From: an uncultured bacterium
Lineage (GTDB): Bacteria > Verrucomicrobiota > Kiritimatiellia > RFP12 > UBA1067
Reading direction: 5' to 3'
Assembly: GCA_902779075.1 (NCBI GenBank)
Contig: CACZAK010000087.1
Coordinates: forward strand, 1-16,593
Length of the DNA stretch: 16,593 bases
Shown here: piece after piece, positions 7,729 to 14,724 of the stretch
Layout: each line of letters opens with the position of its first letter
How positions within the stretch are numbered: position 1 is the stretch's first letter
Program-made: the position numbers and the translations under genes
The notes under the pieces: model-generated
Databases searched by the model: none
What the model was told of the DNA's origin: nothing
Seen by the model: only the letters and a program-made list of their open reading frames with translations

Positions 7729-8745
7729 AGGGCAGACGCTGCGCCTCGGCAATACCGAAGTCTCCCGTAATGCGATTGCGGGCTACATCGGGGACAAGAA
7801 CAACGCGGTGACGAAGTTCCTGAAAGAGCATGCCGTCGCCGTCCAGCTGCTCGGGGAGATGCCGCTCTGCGAGGCCGAATACAAAGATTTCCACGACCGG
7901 CTGTGGGATCTCGTGTCCAGGCTCGCCAATCTCATTGATTCCGACAACATCCCCGAGGACGTCCCGGCCGAGGATTTCAAGAGCACCGTGAGAGGGCTTA
8001 TCAAGGCTCTGACCGACAAGGACGCAGAGGCACACGAACTCATCAACAGCAAACCGCTCGGCGAGACGAACCTCAACGAGTACAAGGAGGTCTGGTGCGA
8101 GGCCGCCACCCATGCGATGGTAAATCTTACCAGCGAAGCAATTGCCAAAGGGGAAAAACAAGCTGCGGCTGCGATCACCCATGCGATTATAGCCCTTGGC
8201 GGCGATAACGACGTGCGCAGACAGTTCAACGACAGCATTGTCCAGTTCTCGCACGGCGCCTCCAGGAACTACGTCGCGCCGTTCGTCATCAACTTGATCA
8301 ACAGGCAGTTCGCGGCGGAGAACGTCAGGAACTTCAAAATCGGCAAGGCGGGCTTGATTAAGAAAATCGACGCCGGATTCCAGAAAAATCTGAACGAACG
8401 CCCCTGGCTGACAGTCGACAAATCCATTTTGTCCACACTCGGCAAACGCCCTGTTTCCCTCAAGAGCACGATTGCGCCCGCAGAGCAGCTCGGACACGCG
8501 AATGGGGCGGATCGCGGCCCGATCGCGTCCCGGTATCCCGTCTATGTCCACGGCTACATGTGCGACAGCTCTAAGGCGGACCACGCCGTGAACCTTTCCG
8601 TCTCGAGCATCGCCGTCGGCGATCCGGACGGGGAGCACCGCACCGCGTTCACCGGCGTCCGGCACGGCGTACACTCCGCATGGGGGATCCGCGACGCCAA
8701 CGAGCGCGCCGCCGCGAACGCCCGTCGCGCCATTTTTACGCGAGG
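7661..8745 (+). pseudogene. Effector piece 3: helical linker leading into the phosphatase domain
   Basis: From 7661 a third frame takes over with SPEIARAIDAAKSIRAQMLQPAEGQTLRLGNTEVS and stays coding-like to about 8745. An ATG at 7712 could serve as an internal start, but it lacks a ribosome binding site and falls mid-helix. The segment is mostly helical, about 270 residues, with no family I recognise. It lacks the kinase C-lobe motifs HxDxHPGN and DxG. The last stretch (HAVNLSVSSIAVGDPDGEHRTAFTGVRHGVHSAWGIRDANERAAANARRA) has the shape of the first conserved block of SopB/IpgD phosphatases. After about 8745 this frame continues only as Ser/Arg-rich out-of-frame reading to 8869. Confidence 0.55.
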
Positions 8746-9465
8746 GGAAGCGACAAGGACGAGCGCCGGATGCTCATGGACCAGAGCGCCGCATGGGAGT
8801 CGGTCGAGCAGAACGGCGTGGAGTTCCAGTTCAAGGGACGGACGGTCAAAATCCGCCTGCGCATTCTGAAGTTCAACTTCGGCGTAAACGAAGGCGCCAT
8901 AAACAAGACCTTCAGGCTGACGCCGAACATGTTCGGCGGCTGGGACATCTCCAAGCAGATGAACAGGACCGCCATATCGGCGCTCGGGGAGGAAGTCAAT
9001 GCGTTCCTCCATTCGGACGCCGACCAGCACACGAAGGACGTGGCCCTCACGCTTTTCAACCAGTGCCAGCGGGTATTGGACGACAGGGCGGAGCGCAAGG
9101 ACAACCACGACGCCTTCAAGGTCGCGGCCCGCGTCGCGGTGCTGAGCAACCTCATCGGGAAGGTGCCGTGCTGGAACTGCAAGAGCGGGAAGGACCGCAC
9201 CGGCCAGATGGACGTGGAATGCAAGTTCCTCGCCACCCTGATCGCGCGCGGCGAGCAGATACCCGAGCCGGGCGCGCGGCTCTCGAAGGAGCATCAGGTA
9301 CTCCTGCGCTCGATTGCGCTCGAAGGCGGAAATTTCGAGATCCAGAAAATGAACACGGCGATCGCGGGCTTCAAGACGGGTTCCATCAATTCCGTCACCG
9401 AGAGACTCGGCGGCAGCACGTATCGTCAGTTCCACCGCGGAGGTTCCGACCACGTCAACGTGTGA
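8746..9465 (+). pseudogene. Effector piece 4: SopB/IpgD-type phosphoinositide phosphatase catalytic region
   Basis: The frame moves back by one base around 8735-8752 (near TTTTT and GGGG runs) and continues RGSDKDERRMLMDQSAAWESVEQNG to TGA 9463-9465. Landmarks: KFNFGVNEGAI (NFGVN codons 8875-8889), GGWDISKQMNRTAISALGEEVNAFL, the active site CKSGKDRTG (Cys codon 9178-9180, Arg codon 9196-9198, a CX5R phosphatase loop with Lys and Asp inside), and GGNFEIQKMNTAIAGFK near the end. This set (NFGVN, NCKSGKDRTG, EIQ-x-x-NT) is the signature of the SopB/SigD/IpgD effectors of Salmonella and Shigella, which dephosphorylate phosphoinositides such as PI(4,5)P2 in host membranes. All the key residues are intact, so decay of this part is recent, or the domain is still made from an internal start. 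Confidence 0.75.
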
Positions 9466-9556
9466 CGCGCCTCGCGGCGTGTAGATATGGTAAAACAAAA
9501 AATTCAAACGCCAACACAGAGTTTTCAAGCCGGGTAATCCGCCGTCCTGCCGATTT

Positions 9557-9564
9557 GATATACT
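9557..9564 (+). promoter_or_regulatory. Extended -10 promoter giving a probable leaderless radical SAM mRNA
   Basis: TGA followed by TATACT (9559-9564); no clear -35. The predicted transcript start falls at about 9571, the first base of the GTG start codon. There is no ribosome binding site. It is probably the promoter for the four-gene run 9571-14686, whose internal gaps hold no comparable motif. Confidence 0.55.
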
Positions 9565-9570
9565 ATTAGC

Positions 9571-10473
9571 GTGAAACCATCACCAGAGATAGAAAAAGCG
9601 ACTGCGAAATTCCCGTTCGTGGCATGTCCGTACGCTCGGGCGTTGGCGGCTCGGAGCGAGGCGTTCCGCAGACAGATGGAGCCGGACGCGCGCGAACTTG
9701 AGGATGACGAGGAGTTCGGCCCAGACCCATTCGACGAGGAGGGCGAGGCGAGCGGCTGTTTCGGTCTGAAGCAGCGCTTCCCCGACCGCGTGCTCGTGAT
9801 GACCTCGAACGCCTGTTTCATGAACTGCCGACACTGTACGCGCAAGGGACTTCTGCGCCATGCGGAGGTGGCGCGCTCGGACGAGGAGCTGACCGCCTGC
9901 GTGAACTACGTGCAGGAGCGTCCGGACGTTCGCGACGTGCTGCTTTCAGGCGGCGATCCGCTCGTGTTGCCGGATGACGAGGTGATGCGTTTCGTGCGCG
10001 CCTTCGCCGATCTGGGTCAGGTGGACGTGGTCCGTCTCTGCACGCGCGCCCCGTGCGTAAACCCTTCCCGCGTAACGCGCGATCTTGCGGCTCGGCTCGG
10101 TCATGTGGGGAAGGTGTGGGTGAACACGCAGTTCAACCATGCCGACGAGATGACGCCGGAGGCGGTCGAGGCGTGTGCGAACCTCGTGGACACGGGCATT
10201 CCCGTATCGTGCCAGACAGTCCTGCTCGCCGGTGTGAACGACTCCGTCGAGGCGCTTCTGGACCTCTTTCGCGCCCTCCAGCGCGCACGGGTACGCCCAT
10301 ACTATGTTTTCCAGTGCGATCCAGTGGAGGGAACGGCGCATTTCCGAGTACCGCTTGAGAAGGCGAAGCGGATCGCGCGGAAATGCGCGGATCGGATCGG
10401 CGGGCTCGGTCTGCCGCGCTTCGTGGCTGATATTCCCGGCAGTACCCGTAAGATGCCCATTGAACTGCTTTGA
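9571..10473 (+). CDS. KamA/EpmB-family radical SAM protein (lysine 2,3-aminomutase-like), short form
   Basis: The family uses a 4Fe-4S cluster, S-adenosylmethionine and pyridoxal phosphate to move an amino group between C2 and C3 of lysine or a relative. The 300-residue product has the cluster motif CFMNCRHC (C82, C86, C89), SGGDP (126-130) and NTQFNHADEMTPEA. QCDPVEGTAHFRVPLEKA keeps the substrate Asp, and the C-terminus reads ADIPGSTRKMPIELL. There Lys294 takes the place of the PLP lysine of PGGGGK in lysine aminomutases. It stops just after that lysine, as EpmB does, and lacks the roughly 80-residue tail of KamA. EpmB makes beta-lysine for EF-P, but no epmA or efp is in the window and the N-terminus is shorter than in E. 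coli EpmB (342). GTG 9571 is chosen because it begins the frame and coincides with the predicted transcript start. Confidence 0.82.
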   Translation: MKPSPEIEKATAKFPFVACPYARALAARSEAFRRQMEPDARELEDDEEFGPDPFDEEGEASGCFGLKQRFPDRVLVMTSNACFMNCRHCTRKGLLRHAEVARSDEELTACVNYVQERPDVRDVLLSGGDPLVLPDDEVMRFVRAFADLGQVDVVRLCTRAPCVNPSRVTRDLAARLGHVGKVWVNTQFNHADEMTPEAVEACANLVDTGIPVSCQTVLLAGVNDSVEALLDLFRALQRARVRPYYVFQCDPVEGTAHFRVPLEKAKRIARKCADRIGGLGLPRFVADIPGSTRKMPIELL

Positions 10474-10493
10474 CGCTTGGAGGAAAATATTAG

Positions 10494-11723
10494 ATGTCCA
10501 TGAAACTCAACGTCGCCACACACAACGCGCACAAACTCCGTGAAATTGGGGAGATTCTGCCCGGCTATGACATCGTGGCGGATGATCCCGACGTGGAGGA
10601 GACCGCGCCCGACTTCGCCGGAAACGCGCTCATTAAGGTGCGGGCCATCGCCGCGCGGCATCCCGGCGAGTGGTCTATGGCGGACGACAGCGGACTTGAG
10701 GTGCGCGCCCTCGGCGGCGCACCGGGCGTGCGGAGTGCGCGTTACGCGGGCGAGCCGTCAAACACGCCCGCGAACAACGCCCTCCTGTTGAAGAATCTGG
10801 AGGGTGTGGATGACCGCGCAGCGCGTTTCACATGTACCATCGCGCTCGTAGACCCGGAGGGGCGGGAGCATGTTGTGACGGGGCATTGTCCCGGACGCAT
10901 CGCGCACGCGCCGTCGGGAACGGCCGGCTTCGGCTACGATCCGCTGTTCATCCCCGATGGATACGAGGCATCCTTCTCCGACCTCGGCGAAGAGGCGAAG
11001 AACAAGATTTCGCACCGTGGTCGCGCGCTCACGCAGGTGAAGGGACTACTGACGAGTCTGGGTGAGCTGACGCTCGAGGATGTGCATGCGCTCCTCCGCG
11101 CCGGCAACCGCGTGCTGTTGATGACGCGCCACGCGGAACGTCCGCACATCGACCACGAGGATCCCTCTTTCGGTGCCGCGTTGCCCCTCACTGCGGACGG
11201 CGAGGAGATGAGCCGCGCGTTCGGACGGATGATTCGTCCGTTTGCCGATGTCGTGCAGTTTGCCTCGAGTCCGCTGCGGCGCACCATGATGACCGCTGGA
11301 TGCATCGCCGAGGGCATGGGCGTGGCGCATCCCGACATCTCGCCCGAAGACGCCCTTGGCAACGGAACGTTCTATTTCGCGGACCAGCACGCCGTGTGGG
11401 AGGAGTTCCGCGACGGCAGTTTCTTCCAGAAGTGCTTCGACTACTTCGAGAAGGGTACCTATCGGGGATTCGCCGACCTGCACGCCGCGTCGGACGCATT
11501 GGAGGAATGGTGTCTCGCGCACTTCACCGCGCCGTTCGCCGTCTTCACCACGCACGACCTCTACATCGCCGCCTACCTCGCGGCTCGCACCGTAATCTCA
11601 CGCTTCACGCTTGAGAACTGGCCGCGGTTCCTCGATTCGGCGGCAATCATCATAGCCCCCGATGGGACGCGCCGCTACGCGCTCGTCCGCGCCGGCCTTT
11701 CTGACCGCGTTTCTGGTGTGTAA
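10494..11723 (+). CDS. Fusion of non-canonical purine NTP pyrophosphatase (RdgB/HAM1) with a histidine phosphatase domain
   Basis: Residues 1-200 form a complete RdgB/HAM1 protein, the house-cleaning enzyme that hydrolyses dITP, XTP and ITP to monophosphates. It shows ATHNAHKLREI (8-18), SMADDSGLEVRALGGAPGVRSARYAG (61-86), GFGYDPLFIPDGY (145-157) and KISHRGRAL (171-179). Residues 205-409 form a histidine (phosphoglycerate mutase-like) phosphatase: LLMTRHAERP with His213 as phospho-acceptor, SSPLRRTMMTA (258-268), and the second histidine in FTTHDLYIAAYLA (His354). The domains join with almost no linker. RdgB alone is about 200 residues, so the 409-residue protein is a real two-domain fusion; both catalytic sets look intact. 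A plausible idea is that the phosphatase removes phosphate from the monophosphate product. GGAGG (10479-10483) is 10 bases before ATG 10494, so that start is preferred over ATG 10500. The gene starts 20 bases after the radical SAM gene. Confidence 0.9.
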   Translation: MSMKLNVATHNAHKLREIGEILPGYDIVADDPDVEETAPDFAGNALIKVRAIAARHPGEWSMADDSGLEVRALGGAPGVRSARYAGEPSNTPANNALLLKNLEGVDDRAARFTCTIALVDPEGREHVVTGHCPGRIAHAPSGTAGFGYDPLFIPDGYEASFSDLGEEAKNKISHRGRALTQVKGLLTSLGELTLEDVHALLRAGNRVLLMTRHAERPHIDHEDPSFGAALPLTADGEEMSRAFGRMIRPFADVVQFASSPLRRTMMTAGCIAEGMGVAHPDISPEDALGNGTFYFADQHAVWEEFRDGSFFQKCFDYFEKGTYRGFADLHAASDALEEWCLAHFTAPFAVFTTHDLYIAAYLAARTVISRFTLENWPRFLDSAAIIIAPDGTRRYALVRAGLSDRVSGV

Positions 11724-11724
11724 T

Positions 11725-11745
11725 CTACCAACTACCAACTAAAAA
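11725..11745 (+). repeat. Heptanucleotide tandem repeat between the RdgB-fusion and peptidase genes
   Basis: CTACCAA (11725-11731), CTACCAA (11732-11738) and a degenerate CTAAAAA (11739-11745), starting one base after the stop codon. It fills most of the 31-base gap and runs into the ribosome binding site AAGGA of the next gene. Confidence 0.65.
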
Positions 11746-11754
11746 GGAAAAACA

Positions 11755-13146
11755 ATGTCACATTTTGATGAACAACGTGAAACAATCCTCAAGGAGTACT
11801 TTGAGCTCCTGAGATTTCCGACTGTCGGAGCGGAGCCGACGCGTCTGAAGGACTGCGTGGACTGCGCGATGTGGCTCAAGAAGTGGCTTGCGCCGCAGGG
11901 CTTTGCGGTGGAGCTGATGCAGGCGCCGAAGATGCTCGGCACGCCGCCTATCCTCTTCGCCGAGCGCAAGGGTGACGAGGGCGCGCCGACGGTTCTCTTC
12001 TACGGACACTACGACGTACAGCCTGCCGATCCGCTGGAGGCGTGGAACACCCCGCCGTTCGAGCCGACCCTGAAGGATGACCAGCGCGTCTACTGCCGCG
12101 GTGCCCAGGATGATAAAGGACAATTTTTCGCGTTCCTGTGCGGAATGCGCAATTTCCTTATTGATGCCGGAGATGGTAGGGCGCGATCACCGAGCGCGCC
12201 GCATCCAATCCCCACGATTAAAATCGTGCTGGAGGGGCAGGAAGAGAGTGGTAGCACGGCGTTGACGGCGCTGGCACCGACGATCAAGGACCGGCTGCGG
12301 GCGGACGTGCTGCTCGTGTGCGACACGGGTGCGGCGGCGGAGTTGCGTCCGGCGATTGTGGCCGGACTGCGCGGAGTGTCGCACTTCACGGTGCGCCTCG
12401 AGGCGGCGAACTACGATCTCCACAGCGGCGAGCACGGCGGAATTGCGCCTAATCCGGCGCAGGGTATGGCGGAGTTGATAGCGAGTCTGCACAATCAGGA
12501 CGGCTCGATCGCCGTGCGCGGGTTCTGTGACCACGTGGTACCGCCGACGGACGAAGAGCGCGCGGCGGCGGAAAGCGCGGCCGTGTCGCCGGAGGAATAC
12601 GAGAAGATCACGGGCGTGCCGCCCGTGGGCGGAGAGCAGGGGCTTACCCTCACCGAGCGCAACTCGTTCCGTCCGACCATCGAAGTAAACGGCATCCATA
12701 CGGGTTACGGCGGGCCGGGGTCGAAGACGGTGATTCCGGCGGGCGCGCTTGCGAAGATTTCCATGCGTCTCGTGCCAGACCAGAATCCGGACGACGTGAT
12801 GGCGGCGCTGGAGCGGCATTTGAAGCAGCACACGCCGCGCGGGATGAAGCTGTTCATAGAAGACCTCACAGGCGGGGCGGCTGGGTTCCGTCTGCCGCTC
12901 GCGTCGCCGGTGTTCCGTCTGGCGGCGAGCGTACTGGAGGAGATTGACCCGCGCGGGGCCGTGTTCCAGTGGGACGGCGCGTCGATTCCGGTCGTCTCCA
13001 CGCTCAAGGCGTGTTCGGGCGCGGCACCGTTGCTCGTCGGGTTCGGCCAGCCGGAGGACCACATGCACTCGCCGAACGAATCGTACGGTCTCAACCAGTT
13101 CTCCCGTGCGATGGCGTGGGCCGAGAAGATACTCGCCGCTTTATAG
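11755..13146 (+). CDS. M20 family metallopeptidase (dipeptidase, CNDP2/DapE-like)
   Basis: This is a cytosolic di-zinc exopeptidase of clan MH, probably a dipeptidase of the carnosinase-2-like branch judging by size (463 residues) and motifs. It has FYGHYDVQP (H85 and D87), GAQDDKG (bridging Asp119), EGQEESGS (catalytic Glu163, ligand Glu164), CDTG (Asp190) and PEDHMHSPNE (His436/His438). The dimerisation lid lies between, with SGEHGG and VNGIHTGYGGPGSKTVIPAGA. There is no signal peptide. AAGGA lies 7 bases before ATG 11755. An odd insertion, about residues 138-152 (GDGRARSPSAPHPIP), sits just before the strand TIKIVLEGQEESG. It corresponds to a palindrome-containing DNA segment described separately, and family members normally pass directly into that strand. 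The substrate is not identifiable from sequence. Confidence 0.9.
   Translation: MSHFDEQRETILKEYFELLRFPTVGAEPTRLKDCVDCAMWLKKWLAPQGFAVELMQAPKMLGTPPILFAERKGDEGAPTVLFYGHYDVQPADPLEAWNTPPFEPTLKDDQRVYCRGAQDDKGQFFAFLCGMRNFLIDAGDGRARSPSAPHPIPTIKIVLEGQEESGSTALTALAPTIKDRLRADVLLVCDTGAAAELRPAIVAGLRGVSHFTVRLEAANYDLHSGEHGGIAPNPAQGMAELIASLHNQDGSIAVRGFCDHVVPPTDEERAAAESAAVSPEEYEKITGVPPVGGEQGLTLTERNSFRPTIEVNGIHTGYGGPGSKTVIPAGALAKISMRLVPDQNPDDVMAALERHLKQHTPRGMKLFIEDLTGGAAGFRLPLASPVFRLAASVLEEIDPRGAVFQWDGASIPVVSTLKACSGAAPLLVGFGQPEDHMHSPNESYGLNQFSRAMAWAEKILAAL
12175..12213 (+). repeat. Palindrome-bearing in-frame insertion inside the M20 peptidase gene
   Basis: GGCGCG (12180-12185), 9-base loop, CGCGCC (12195-12200), within GGTAGGGCGCG...CGCGCCGCATCC. 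It codes for GRARSPSAPHP, a low-complexity stretch with no counterpart in the family. The layout is like small palindromic elements that insert in frame into genes. No second copy was found in this window, so mobility is inferred. Confidence 0.45.
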
Positions 13147-13179
13147 CCATTCGCAAAACTTTAGAGCCTGTTGCAAAAC
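13145..13179 (+). repeat. Imperfect 15-base direct repeat, 20-base period, before the sigma-54 activator gene
   Basis: AGCCATTCGCAAAAC (13145-13159) and AGCCTGTTGCAAAAC (13165-13179) match at 12 of 15 positions and lie two helical turns apart, in the 58-base gap before ATG 13205. This could be a paired regulator site or a remnant of an element end. The second copy ends 15 bases before the ribosome binding site AAGGAAG (13194-13200). Confidence 0.4.
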
Positions 13180-13204
13180 CGTGTGTACATGATAAGGAAG
13201 AACG

Positions 13205-14686
13205 ATGGACAACCTAATTTTGACGGGCTATGGATGGACCGAGTACGCGGTGGCGGCGGCGGTCGCGCTGAAGGGTCTCGGCGGGCTGGCCGATGTCGCG
13301 GGCGTCAGCAAGCGGCGTCTGCCGGAGTTGCTTGAGGCGACGGAAAAGGGCTTGCGGAACGTCTACATCCTCGGCGTGGCGCTCGGCGGCGACGAGGAGC
13401 GTCTCGCCGCCGCGCTGAAGGCCCTGCATCGGCGCGGCGTGGACGTGACGTGGATCAGCGCGGTGGCGGCGAGCGAGTCGCAGCAGCAGGAAGTGCTCCC
13501 GCTCATGAAGTCGGTCGTGGACGAGACGGTCTCGCTGCCGGAAGTGGTGGGGTGCATGTTCGACGTGGACGCTGCGCCGTTCATGCCATACGCGGAGGAT
13601 GGCGGGCGCGTTTCCGCCGTCGTGCGCGACTACCGCGAGCTGTTCGAGGCGGCACAGTTCTTCTACCGCTACTACCAGGATGAAAAAGCATACGGCGCGG
13701 CGATCCGGAGCCTAGCCGCCGGCGTGCAGCCTGTTGCGTGGGGCGATGACGTGCGGCGCATCGTCGCGCACTACCGTCGCTACCGCGGGCGCGAGCTGGT
13801 TGGCAAGTCGCCGCAGATACGCACCTTGCAGGAGCGCGTCAACCGCATCGCGCTCTTCCCCGACGCGCGCGTGCTCATCCTCGGCGAGAGCGGCACGGGC
13901 AAGGAGACAGTCGCCCAGCAGATTCACAACAAGTCCCCTCGCGCGCGCGAGCCGTTCTATGCGTTCAACTGCGCGAGCGTGAACCCTTCGCTGCTGGAGA
14001 GCCGGTTCTTCGGACACGAGAAGGGCGCCTTCACCGGTGCCGACCGCGCGGCGCCGGGTCTGTTCGAGTTGGCGAACGGCGGCACGCTCTTCCTTGACGA
14101 GATCGGCGAGATGCCGCTTGACGCGCAGGGCATTCTCCTGCGCGTCCTTGAGGGCGGGCGCTTCATGCGCATGGGCGGCAACGAGGAACGCTACGCCGAC
14201 GTGCGCCTCATCACGGCGACGAACCGAGACCTGCCCGCGCGCGTGCGCGAGGGGAAGTTCCGCGCCGACCTCTACCAGCGCCTCAACGTGGTGCAGCTGC
14301 GCATCCCCGCCCTGCGCGAACACAAGGAGGACATCCGCGACATTGCGGACGGCTGGTGGCTCGGCCATCACCACCGCCACCTCACTGACGAGCAAATCGC
14401 CGCGCTGATGGACTACGACTATCCAGGAAACGTGCGCGAGCTCCTCAACCTTCTCGACCGCGCTACGGTGCTGGCCGAAGATGACTTTGCCGCCCTCGTC
14501 GCGGAACACCGCGAGATGAACGTCGGCCTCGCGGACGGCCAAGCGGCCGCCGGCGCGTTGCCAGACGAGCTGGACGCGGTTATCCGCTGGCACGTGCGGC
14601 GCGTGTTCGACAAGTGCGGACAGAACCTCAGCCGAGCCGCCCAGGCACTGAAGGTAGCCCGCAACACCGCGAAGAAGTATTTGTGA
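13205..14686 (+). CDS. Sigma-54-dependent transcriptional activator (AAA+ and Fis HTH) with an unusual N-terminal domain
   Basis: This 493-residue protein is a bacterial enhancer-binding protein, which uses ATP hydrolysis to open promoters bound by RNA polymerase with sigma-54. The AAA+ domain (about 198-430) has Walker A GESGTGKE (227-234), the sigma-54 contact loop GAFTGA (274-279), Walker [11 protein letters not shown] (294-303) and [22 protein letters not shown] short Fis-type helix-turn-helix ends the protein ([19 protein letters not shown]). Residues 1-130 are not a receiver, GAF or PAS domain I recognise. [28 protein letters not shown] and [10 protein letters not shown] have the strand-helix pattern of a DHH phosphoesterase without its DHH residues; this is a weak suggestion. 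Residues 135-195 look like a helical linker. AAGGAAG lies 4 bases before ATG 13205. No clear -24/-12 (TGGC...TTGC) target promoter was found in the window. Confidence 0.88.
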   Translation: MDNLILTGYGWTEYAVAAAVALKGLGGLADVAGVSKRRLPELLEATEKGLRNVYILGVALGGDEERLAAALKALHRRGVDVTWISAVAASESQQQEVLPLMKSVVDETVSLPEVVGCMFDVDAAPFMPYAEDGGRVSAVVRDYRELFEAAQFFYRYYQDEKAYGAAIRSLAAGVQPVAWGDDVRRIVAHYRRYRGRELVGKSPQIRTLQERVNRIALFPDARVLILGESGTGKETVAQQIHNKSPRAREPFYAFNCASVNPSLLESRFFGHEKGAFTGADRAAPGLFELANGGTLFLDEIGEMPLDAQGILLRVLEGGRFMRMGGNEERYADVRLITATNRDLPARVREGKFRADLYQRLNVVQLRIPALREHKEDIRDIADGWWLGHHHRHLTDEQIAALMDYDYPGNVRELLNLLDRATVLAEDDFAALVAEHREMNVGLADGQAAAGALPDELDAVIRWHVRRVFDKCGQNLSRAAQALKVARNTAKKYL

Positions 14687-14700
14687 GTGTGGGAGTTGAC

Positions 14701-14721
14701 GTGAGACGTGGGACGCGAGAC
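14701..14721 (+). repeat. Heptanucleotide tandem repeat between convergent genes
   Basis: GTGAGAC (14701-14707), GTGGGAC (14708-14714), GCGAGAC (14715-14721), then GAG. It fills most of the 38-base gap between the activator stop (14684-14686) and the stop of the oppositely oriented radical SAM gene. No intrinsic terminator is visible for either gene. Confidence 0.65.
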
Positions 14722-14724
14722 GAG

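Larger units (their letters stand above)
5790..9465 (+). pseudogene. Large effector-like gene: ABC1/UbiB-like segment plus SopB/IpgD-type phosphoinositide phosphatase domain; one nonsense and three frame changes
   Basis: One long coding trace of about 1,220 residues runs from ATG 5790 (AGGAG at 5778-5782) to TGA 9463-9465. It is interrupted by an in-frame TAG (6024-6026) and by frame changes near 6240-6250 (one extra base), 7660-7668 (one extra base) and 8735-8752 (one base missing). Protein-like sequence continues across each lesion. Domain order: N-terminal secretion/chaperone-binding candidate (5790-6240), helical Ala/Lys-rich region (6250-7130), ABC1-like N-lobe (about 7140-7665), helical region (7665-8460), SopB/IpgD-like phosphatase (about 8470-9465). 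With the CesT-type chaperone just upstream, the intact ancestor was probably a type III effector acting on host inositol lipids. It could instead be a programmed-frameshift gene or contain assembly errors, but four lesions in 3.7 kb beside lesion-free core genes favour decay. The four pieces are described separately. Confidence 0.72.

Noticed and set aside
9465..9482. Stem-loop ACGCGCC/GGCGTGT after the effector as a terminator
   Set aside because: The stem needs a G-T pair and is followed by AGATATGG, with no T-run; too weak to call.
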